Both the position numbers and the translations under genes were made by a program. A stretch of 64,000 bases of DNA from Ophiocordyceps camponoti-saundersi (nom. inval.) (Eukaryota; Ascomycota; Sordariomycetes; Hypocreales; Ophiocordycipitaceae), in NCBI GenBank assembly GCA_003339415.1, contig PDHQ01000040.1, positions 131,696 through 195,695 on the forward strand, in the 5' to 3' direction. The notes under the pieces are model-generated. The model saw nothing but the letters and a program-made list of their open reading frames with translations. It was not told the origin of the DNA and made no database searches. The stretch's first letter is position 1. Each line of letters starts with the position of its first letter. Below, piece after piece: positions 55,352 through 64,000 of this stretch.

Positions 55352-57554
55352 GATGAGCGGAGAGCTGTCGTTTAATATATAATGGAAAGTGTTTGTTCTT
55401 CAGTCTTTGCAATAGATGAGATTTTGTAGTTGATGATATCGAACAACGACAAGAAGAGATGCAGTATTTATACGTTTGGATGCCTTGGCAATTCAGATGA
55501 GAAAGATCAAGTGCTCACTGGTGTGATATCCATCACACGTTAGTGCACACGAATGACAAAAGGAGTTGTCGTCGATCCGTAAGACCTAGAGGCATAGGCA
55601 GTGGAATTTGGAGATAAGCCGTCGCAGTCGGACTTCATCCTATGGTGCCGATTGCCGAGTCTGACAAGGCATTCAGCCGTATTGGATGTGAAGTTGGAGG
55701 AGAAGCACGGATTAGTTGCGAGATCTACGAGTCAGCCGCTGCCCAAGGCAAGACACGTCATAAATAGAAATAAGCTCCCTTGCATTCAGTGAAGCTGGCA
55801 GTTTTTACATCAGATTCTCCTCAACCCTTGGAGTAAAGTCTAGAGCTATATCTTCAAGGCGTTTCCTCATAGCCCAAGGCAGCAATTCGTCAGCCGCGGG
55901 TTTCGCCTTGACGATACATGCAGGTAGCAAAGAGATTGTTGCGGTCTCCTGTTTCTGTCACAGACGCAGCTCAGAGATGGTCAGATAATAATAACCACTA
56001 CAAGGGCGCTGCCGTGACCAAACAACAGCCTCTTTCCAGCAGTTATGAACGTACATACATACTTATACACACATACAAAATACGCCTGTTGCACAAACTA
56101 TGCCGAGTTGCCATTCCGATATGCCGTACTTGAACAAAACCCACCTTGACTCGTATAGTGTTCCCCTAAAGCTGCCCCATACTCGGTTAGCTCCGCCGTC
56201 CGTCCTGGAAAAGAGAGGAAGAAAAGCAGCAAGGGATACTTCGGCACATAAGAGCCGGTTCGGAGGGGCCCGGAACATCTCGAGGGTGAATAGAGAGGAG
56301 CGACGGAATTGAAGCCGAGTTGCACGACCAACTCGAAGCTGCATCAAGCATCTCGGGAGAATCGCAAAGAGTGCATCCCGCCGAAGATCTTGGATGACGT
56401 CACGTCAAGTTTCACTGACAGATGGCCCGGCTTCGTAAGATTTGCATATCCGGCTCCATGGGGAAAAGTGAGGCAATAAGCATAATCTTGATGCAACTTT
56501 CTTCAGCGAGCAGGGTTTAAACGTCTCTTTGCTTGCGCCCCCCTTTTTCCTCCGCTGCGAATCCGAGAGTGATTTGCGCATTGGAATGTTTGGACGTGTT
56601 TGTTTGAGGACACGTTGGCCGGTAGAGTTGCCTGTCGCTTCCCCGTAGCGCCACCTCCTCACTGATACCGGGGAGAGGGTTATCCTGCGGAGGTGTCTAC
56701 GATTAGTTTTGGTGAAAGACGACTCGCTAAGCCGCTGGGGTACTTACTAGTAACCTCTGCAGTCAACATGTTGTCGGTGGCTTCGCGAGTCGCGGATTCG
56801 CTTTTTGAACATGGCCGATTCAGGTGCTCCAGTGATGTTGACGCGGGCTGGAAGCAAAAGACAATCAGCTCTATGTATGTAAGAGTTGGTGAGATGTGAA
56901 CGGCTTATTCTCACACCTAGTTATCATGTATATATAATGCATCTCTCTTATCCTCTACCATGCATTGTCCTGCGTTTCTGATCTCCCCCCTTCTATTCCA
57001 CTCTGTTCTCCTCCTCCGCAACCTGCTTTGCCATCCTGACCCTCCCCTCCTTTGACCCCCATAACCCCCAACAATATGGAAATTATGCACGCTCAAGGCC
57101 CACTCGTGCCCATTTATCTTGACCCTCTGACACATTCCTTTTTATTCCTTTATTGCTTATTGTCGTTCCTCTAATTGTGGCGGATCGAACCACCTCGCAT
57201 TGCTTGCATGTATCTACATACACATGTATCCAAAGTCTAATATTCCTTGCCAATGACATTCCCGTATCCCTTGAAGAGAGGCAGAGAGAGAGAGAGAGAG
57301 AGAGATGGAGAAAGCATTCTCTGCATGAGGAAAGTGTCGTCATAAAGGGGGCCAACGTGGATCTCACTGAACCCTGAAACTACCTAGATAGATGCACGAG
57401 TCAGTATGGCCCATAAAACAGCGTTGAAGGCTGTTCTTCAGTAGCTAGTTTTGACCGCAATTGTTGTTCTTGGAGGCCTCAGGTCTTGAAATACTCTTCC
57501 ACTCCCGTATGTATGCTTCATTAGACTCCCAGACTGTCTTTACCACAACCGGCC
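55352..57554. other. Gene-poor region
   Basis: 2.2 kb without a supported gene. AG microsatellite at 57282-57305; several 60-95 codon frames lack domains. Confidence 0.5.
57282..57305. repeat. AG dinucleotide microsatellite
   Basis: About twelve AG units in an otherwise mixed sequence 250 bp upstream of the hydroxylase-dehydrogenase gene. GAGA-type tracts near fungal promoters can be regulatory, but nothing further supports that here. Confidence 0.85.
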
Positions 57555-58793
57555 ATGGCTCTCCACGACGAGGTCTTCTACTTAATGCCATCACTACTCT
57601 CGAGACAACATCTATATCTTGTCGCTTTATGCACCAGTCATTACCTTGTTGGATCCTTCTTCTTCGATCTAATCCATTGGCTCTCCCACAACTGTCACAG
57701 GTCCTCGTTCCGTGCCCTACGACTGCTCGCCCAGGCTCACTCAGTCCACCACCGATTCTTCGACAGAAACCTACAATTCAACCACAAGTTTCGCCTGCAA
57801 AACATCTTCACCCACTTGACGTTGGAGCTATCATGTCAAGTCGTTGGCAGCGTCCTCAGCTGGCTACTCAGTCGGCTCTTGATTGACAAGACTCGACTGC
57901 TACTGAATCGAGACCTGGTCTTGGTTCTGGCCTTTCAAGTCGCCCGGGCTTGTGTCGTCGCGTGGAACTCCGGATACGACAAGAACCACATCCCGTACTC
58001 GAAGCTACCCAAAGATCCGCACTTCTTTCTCGTCGGTCCTCAATATCATGCTTTGCATCACATCGACCCCGTCAACTACTTTGGATCAACAACGCGATTG
58101 ATGGATTGGATATTCGGCACCTCTTTTACATTCCGAGGCAGACGAGTGGCGATGACGGGACACGGCGGAGCCTTGGGTCAGGCTCTCGCTAAACAGCTCC
58201 GTCGACAGGGCGTCACGTCCATCAAGCCTATAAAGTATGGTGTCGACTGGACTTTCGATGATTACTCGAAGCTCGAATCCATCCTCGCCGATATCGACAT
58301 CTTGATCTTAGCACACGGATCCAAGAACAGCAAAGACGCCTTTGAAGCAAACTGCACATCTGCCAGAACCATCATCGAGATTTTCCGCAAAACTAGTTCT
58401 CGTTCCAAGTCAAAGATACTGCCAGAAGTATGGTACGTCGGTAGTGAAGCCGAGTTTCACGGCTCCTGGATAGACAGCATGAAAGACTACACGGATTCGA
58501 AACGTGCCTTTGCTCGCTTCGCCCGGGCTTACTATGATGATGAGGCCTTCAACTATCGGCACATCGTCCCCGCGGCCTTCAAATCACCCATGGGTCCGGC
58601 TCTCGTCTCGGCTGATTGGGCTGCTAGAGTTGCCCTGTGGTGGATATCTCGGGGGGCAAGATACGTGCCGGTGACGTATACCGGATTCGCTTACGCCAAT
58701 TACTTGCGATTCATGTATTGGGTGAAGCCTTCTGGAGCGCCAGCTGACGCGGCTCAATCACGCTTGACTGGGGCTGATCCGGTAAAGATATGA
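57555..58793 (+). CDS. Fatty acid/sterol hydroxylase fused to short-chain dehydrogenase
   Basis: Single exon, 412 residues. Residues about 20-190 form a membrane di-iron fatty-acid-hydroxylase/sterol-desaturase domain with three histidine clusters: H41/H45/H48 (HWLSHNCH), HSVHH at 62-66 and YHALHH at 164-169, plus hydrophobic helices. Residues about 195-400 are a short-chain dehydrogenase: cofactor motif TGHGGALG (201-208), LAHGS (252-256, the NNAG-like strand) and YTDSK (Tyr312/Lys316, the catalytic YxxxK). Both active sites look intact, so one chain could hydroxylate a lipid and oxidise or reduce the product. This order is known in bacteria as bifunctional sterol desaturase/short-chain dehydrogenase. 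Absence of introns and a gene-poor location make transfer from bacteria a reasonable hypothesis. Substrate unknown. Confidence 0.85.
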   Translation: MALHDEVFYLMPSLLSRQHLYLVALCTSHYLVGSFFFDLIHWLSHNCHRSSFRALRLLAQAHSVHHRFFDRNLQFNHKFRLQNIFTHLTLELSCQVVGSVLSWLLSRLLIDKTRLLLNRDLVLVLAFQVARACVVAWNSGYDKNHIPYSKLPKDPHFFLVGPQYHALHHIDPVNYFGSTTRLMDWIFGTSFTFRGRRVAMTGHGGALGQALAKQLRRQGVTSIKPIKYGVDWTFDDYSKLESILADIDILILAHGSKNSKDAFEANCTSARTIIEIFRKTSSRSKSKILPEVWYVGSEAEFHGSWIDSMKDYTDSKRAFARFARAYYDDEAFNYRHIVPAAFKSPMGPALVSADWAARVALWWISRGARYVPVTYTGFAYANYLRFMYWVKPSGAPADAAQSRLTGADPVKI

Positions 58794-61755
58794 TGCCAAT
58801 GAGTTGAGGACCGAAGAGCTGAGTCTGTGCTTCATTGCTGCTGCTGGGGAAAGTGATTCGTTCAATAGACATTGCGTTCTCGCTGGCGCCCTTGCAACAA
58901 CTAACAAGAGATGCTGGACCTGAGAGAGAAGGTATCCGTAACTGCAATCAACATATGCTGTGCCGGCAACTGACCTCTCAAACGACTACACGTCAATTAT
59001 GACCACAGATGCATGTGGTACTGGACGACATCATGTAGCCCGTTCAGCCCAAGAACTAAGAGGAAGCAAAAATCGCCTCAACCAACCGTCTCAATGCAGA
59101 GTCATGGCTTCTGGCGAGGATATGAAAACTCAGCTTTCGCGGGATGAATGTTCCAGGGGTAAGACGGGACGAGGTTCAATCAGGACGAAGCGTGTCATTT
59201 ACCTGCTGCTATCATCCGCAGTTGTACTTCTTCTCGAAACTGGCCACGGCGACGCAGAACAAAGCGTATAAGCGATAACGAGCCGTACGCGAGGCAAGAG
59301 AACAGAGAATAGTTGGCAAATGAGATGAAGGAAGCTGTGAAAACAACCAAGGGAAATTATCCAGTTGAATATGGTTACATCAACTCTTGAACTTCAAGAT
59401 CAGGCGGAGTGCTGTAGCGAGGTTGCTAGGAGAAAGAATTAGCCTAAACAGCTAGTTTCAGTAGAGTTGCCAGGAAGAGAGACCAGCATCTAGTACATCA
59501 ACGCGTCAAGCCAACCCGCGACTATGTATATGTGATGTTCATCCTTGTGAAACTAGTATAACAGCCCTTTTCGGCTCTGTCGTTACAAGTCCGGTCAGGT
59601 CAAGTCGTGCAGGCGTCGGTTGTGATAACCACACGTCGACAGACTTATCAGATACCTAAATACACGTAAGCGCACCTCTCGTTTGGCTTCCCTTGACATG
59701 TCCGGTCCAAAACCAGAGCAGAGCCGTCCTCTTCAACATCATCATCTTCAAACTACATAGCGAGGACAGGCGAGAAGCTCAAACGTCGATTCTGAGCTTC
59801 TCCTCTGGTGTTTCGGCCACATGGATCTCCCGCGCAATCGGCTCCCTTGCAACAAGGGTTTTGGAAACTAATTCCGTGGAAAAGCCTGTTGTTAAAGAAG
59901 CTAGAGTATCATCTGTGATCTCCGGGATATTTTTTAACCCATGGTTGGCGGAGTCCAAGTTCTACCGCTGACTGGCTGCAATAAACATGGCATGCCTCAA
60001 CGCCAGCTCACAAGCCTGATGCGTAATAATGTCCGCCTTGGGAGGCCAAGAAGTTGCCTACAGGAATTAGAATTTGGGCGCTTGTGTCGTCTCGGGCATC
60101 TGCGTCGTCCTCGATGCGTTTCGCATCCTCACCGTCTTCTTCACCACAAACTGTCACTCCTTCGATGCAGCCTTTCTTATGATTCGGTATAGCCTCCTTA
60201 TAATCTTCGAGTCATGAATCACCTTTATAGAGCGGATACTCCAGATACTCCAGCATACCTCCGATACTCGTATAGAAAACCCAGGCGCAGTGAAAAAAGG
60301 CCTTATCGCCGAGGGAAGGCTAATGGCGAGAGGGAGAATAGCGCAACTCTTCCTTTATACTAAATGAATACTCGATAGTAATCCAGGGTGTTTCGAAGCA
60401 AAAGGTACAAGGAGTGGTGAGATACTTTAACGGAGAGGGTTGATACTTCTTCTGACGTAGGTTGGGACGGGATCACGTGTGAGACGTGACAGACATTTAG
60501 AGTCTACAGAGTGTGCAAGTTGAAGTTGACAAGACGACCGGAGACTTGCTTGAGGCCTCGAAATAGAGCGTCGGGATAACTGATGGGCATCTTGAACGAG
60601 TCAGACCTTTCCTCAGAGACGAACTATACGAATCATCAACGAGGCTGAGCTTTTTAATCTTCAAGGCAGGCATTGCTAGCTGACGTTGCGTCGTCGTGGC
60701 GCCAAGGAAATGCGATTTACGGCCCACTACTTACTTGTTCGCATTCTTACCAGCCTTTGCTATGCGAGCTTAAGGCGACGGATACAAAAGTTTAGCAGCA
60801 CTGATAAATTGACGACGGCGAGGCTGGAGTTGATAGAGCTCAATGTCGAGGAACTTGTTAGAAACTAAGGGACAGCTCACACGCCGAAAAGGAGGCTATC
60901 TGGATTTTCACTTTATCGCATGGCAACAACGTAGACCGCGTATAACTCCCGTGTCCTTGAGGCGGAAGGAAAAGTGAGCCGTAAATAGACACTTGCAATC
61001 GAACAGAAGTTGAAACCTTGAAACGGACGGCTTTCAGTCCCGGCAAAGCGACGTTCCAATCACTTGTCGTCCTCCGATTGGTAACAGGATAGAAGTCATG
61101 TGGCGATGAGTTGTTCCAAAGTTACACATGCATAAAGACCTTTGAATGCCGAGGGGGTTTTCGTAGAAGTGCCTCGTGTTAACTGCCAACCTTCAACCTG
61201 AAGTCTTGCCATTCCACAGATCTGTATATATTTTTAGCCATCATCATGCAACTGTGTATGTATGTATGTGTAACAGCCCAAGTCTTATTTTCCGGGTGCA
61301 TCTTTTTTTTCCAGACCACTGTGATGCTCATGATCTGTGCCATGACTGCTTCAGTCTGTCGCCTTTGACGCTTATAACTGGAAACACTTTCTGTCCTTCC
61401 ATGAAGCAGAGGTTTCTTTAATACCTGTGTACTATCTTTCTCCTTCTATCCAACGAGCCTTTCCAAACGCGCGTTCTGACTCTTCAGACTTGGTTCCGGT
61501 CAGCCGGTCCGGCTGCCGATAACCTTGTTCTTTTCGTATCGGCATACGTACTTCAGGAAGCATAGCCACGACAGTCTTCAGCTTCTAATATGCGAATCCC
61601 ACAGAGTTGTCTTGGCCAGACGAAAGGCGTGTCTGCTGGGTATAAATTGACGGTAAATCCGGCCAGATCATCTCATCTGACACCGTCGTCAATCACCTCT
61701 CATTCGAAGCCCCTCGATCACTTCTCATCTGATAATCCCAATCACTTCTTGAAAA
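58794..61755. other. Gene-poor region
   Basis: Almost 3 kb without a supported gene. Frames of 60-100 codons show no signal peptide or domain, and no transposase or reverse-transcriptase motif was seen. A TATAAAT-like box (61641-61647) lies about 110 bp before the next start. Confidence 0.5.
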
Positions 61756-63706
61756 ATGCGCTTGACCAACCTCGTCGCTGCAAGCATGCCTTTGTGGCTC
61801 TCCTTGCTAGACTCTACCAACGCCCTTCGCTTGCCGGGTGAATTGCGAGACATCAACTCCAGAGGGCCCCCTGAAGATGCTGCTCGTCTGTCCCGCCGTG
61901 CAGACGATCCGTCAAAGCCTGGTCCGAGTGGCTATCAGCCTGGACCCAGCAGAGGCCGGCGAGCTTTTCTGGGTTATAGGACCGTGCATGAAGTAAGACA
62001 TCTTGATGGTATGCCCCGCCTATGTAGTGACTGAAGCCAAACTGTGTCTAGGAGCAAGCAAGGCGCTACATGGCCGCGGGGACTCTTACCGACGACGGAA
62101 ATCCTGGCGGCCGCGGTATGATGCAGACTGGTAGAGGGGTCTACCTCTCAGCCGGTATAGGCGACTGGGACATGTTTCAGGATGATTGGTTTGTTGCCCT
62201 CCCTTCCTGCGACCGTTGTTCCCCAGCTCACCAAGTCGGCCAGGTATTGTGCTGTTTTTGCCGATAGAGATGCCCTGGACAACGTGCCGGTTGTCTGGCT
62301 CAATGACAACCTCTGGGAGGGACACACCAGAAATATGGACCCTACCGAAGAGATAGACAACTACATCAGAGGACGGTTTCCGAATCAGGATCCCCAAAGG
62401 GTCATTCGCACGTCGTACATCGAAGACCGTATTCCCTCGTGGCAGCTGGTCATTCCTTTCCAACTTTTGAACGAACATAATGGAGGCTTGGGCATAACGG
62501 TCGTATGTGCAAAGACCAAGGCGGAGCTCCAACAGAAAATCAGGGGCATGGTTCCGCAGGATGGGACGAGTGACGTTATCCTCCCTGAGGACGCTTTGCC
62601 GGGTACTGCCTCAGGGAGTCCAGGTGGAACACCGAGTGGAAGTTCAACTTCAAGTTCAAGCTCAGGTGAGCCACAAGTCAGATGTTTCAAGAGGAGAGCG
62701 ACGGCGAGAAGAAAAGCAGCTGACAACAGCACGAAAACCCAGAAGAAGAAGAGGAAGCTACCTGTCCCGCTCCGCAGCTAGATTTGCCCGCCGTGCTTGA
62801 AAGTGACCGTACGCAGTACTCCCACCGAACCAAGACTGGCACCCCTATACTGACTTGACCAGCCCTCCTCCGGCAACAGATGTGGCGAGCTGTCCGCAGA
62901 TACTCAGGCTTGAGTTTGGATGACTTGAGGAGAGTTTTTCCCACCTGGGATGAAAGCGCAGTCGTCAACCTCAGCCTTCTGATTGCTTCGCTGGCAACTG
63001 GCCCTTGCGCGTCCCTCTCAAAGGACCGCAAATGGTACAAGAGGTCGGGCGTAGACGCTGTCATTCATCAAAGTATGATGATTAAAAATCGCTGTTAATG
63101 AAAGCCCAGCTAATTAACTAACACTTGACAGAGCGTGGAAAGGCTGGATGCTGTGTCCTTCCTCCCAACCTCCCGAAAAGCCTCGAAATGATCCGGGAAA
63201 AAGACGCCTGCAGCAGTATCAAGTCCCTCGAGGTTGCTGTCACGATGGCTGATGAGATGGGCGCGGGAACTTACGATACACTGGGTTTCGGCGTCGGCAA
63301 GAAAACCGCCATGGTCGCTGAAGGACTCTCGGCAGGGAAAACCAAGTCGAAACCCATCAACCTCAAAGAACACTTCGGTTCAGATGTCGTGCCCTTGAAG
63401 GACATCACGAGGGTCACCTTGGTTGAAATCGGTGCCCTTGTGATGATGAAGGACAGTGACTGGACGCTTCAAGGTACATTCTTTCCCCGATTCTCGTTGT
63501 GTTTGGTCCGTTGATTAAGTCTTCTAGGCATCACTATGACGGCGGAATGCGCCGGATCGTCCAAATCCATGAAATTGACCAAGTTTGAAAAGGTTGAGAA
63601 GCAAATACCGACCCCTAAGGTGGGTGAGATGGTGCAGGCTTGGCATGGAGACGTAACGCCCGCCGACTGGAAAGTGACGGCTTACAGAGTCCGTGTAGCT
63701 CATTAA
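61756..63706 (+). CDS. Secreted ADP-ribosyltransferase/enterotoxin-like protein
   Basis: Six exons (61756-61992, 62052-62188, 62244-62665, 62908-63072, 63132-63473, 63528-63706) join to 493 residues without stops. Signal peptide at 1-23 (LVAASMPLWLSLLDSTNA), then an Arg/Pro-rich linker. The first domain starts at about 70 with GYRTVHE (Arg75), then GRGVYLS (106-112) and, across an intron, DDWYCAVFAD. This layout recalls the Arg and strand motifs of ART-fold, enterotoxin A-like proteins common in Hypocreales. A Ser/Gly-rich linker follows (about 255-265). The C-terminal half (RRVFPTWDESAVVNLSLL, KAGCCV, WHGDVTPADW) resembles extensions of those fungal proteins. The catalytic Glu was not located with certainty, and intron 62666-62907 is the least certain junction. 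Function in host interaction is inferred. Confidence 0.6.
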
Positions 63707-64000
63707 TTGCCCTACACAAAATATTCGTAGATAATAGAGATTGGTCGGCGGTTGTTATCGATCATATCACGTTTTTGCTACAGTGTTTGAAGCACATCGA
63801 GGATATACTAGTACGAGAAATCCAAGTCTCAATAAGGAGGTTACTTTGGTGTTGATGGTTGGCAGATGCTTGACTCGAAGCCAGCGCGAGAACCTGTGCC
63901 TAGGGACCAGGGGTAAAGCAAAGCCTCTGTAGGTAGTGAAATCGCTCGTTCGGTCTCACACAATCTGATAGCATCAGATCGTTTGATCTCATGGGTTGGT
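63707..64000. other. Downstream flank to window end
   Basis: Nothing recognisable; a GTAGGTAGTG motif lies near 63929. Confidence 0.5.

Noticed and set aside
59693..60192. Overlapping 80-90 codon frames in the gene-poor end, possible relic
   Set aside because: No transposase, integrase or other motif, and frames end quickly on all strands.
62687..62800. Basic Lys/Arg-rich end after the Ser-rich linker as the true C-terminus of the enterotoxin-like protein
   Set aside because: Reading through 62666 gives a stop at 62781, but a consensus donor at 62666 joins in phase with downstream exons that look coding; splicing is preferred though not proven.

Overview
This 64 kb window is from a filamentous ascomycete, most likely a Sordariomycete and possibly Hypocreales. 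The basis is many short spliceosomal introns (about 50-180 nt, mostly GT-AG), spacious pyrimidine-rich intergenic regions, and fungal orthologues such as Kap95, Rec8, a Mrs6-type Rab escort protein, Rrp43, an Osh1-type oxysterol-binding protein and a fungal G-patch RNA-binding protein. No ribosomal RNA, convincing tRNA, CRISPR array or intact transposon was seen.

Layout. 1-7.5 kb: importin beta-1 gene and a degenerate coiled-coil gene remnant, with a very long poly-C tract between them. 7.5-17.4 kb: an accessory-looking block with a VIT/von Willebrand A protein, an 11-exon subtilisin-like (S8) protease, a two-exon gasdermin-like pore-forming protein whose stop codon lies 41 bp from the protease stop, and a BTB/POZ protein. 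18.7-48.6 kb: mostly housekeeping genes (peroxisomal acyl-CoA thioesterase, a large disordered NPF-rich protein, a GPI-anchored aspartic protease, an RBM5/10-like splicing factor, molybdopterin synthase large subunit, a small unknown protein, ferric reductase, Rrp43, Rab escort protein, Rec8, oxysterol-binding protein). 48.6-64 kb: gene-sparse, apparently fast-evolving DNA with two small cysteine-containing secreted proteins, an unknown protein carrying a short tandem repeat, a fatty-acid-hydroxylase/short-chain-dehydrogenase fusion, and a secreted ADP-ribosyltransferase/enterotoxin-like protein.

The main discovery candidate is the convergent protease-gasdermin pair at 11.6-15.9 kb. It has the organisation of the fungal het-Q2/het-Q1 (rcd-1-type) regulated cell-death system: a cytosolic S8 protease with a large N-terminal non-catalytic region next to a roughly 290-residue gasdermin with a short acidic C-terminal tail that proteolysis could remove. 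I reconstructed both exon models by hand. Both stay in frame throughout, and the protease keeps Asp/His/Ser and the oxyanion Asn. Whether the flanking VIT-vWA and BTB genes belong to the module is open. Exon boundaries throughout are inferred from splice consensus and frame, not from transcripts.
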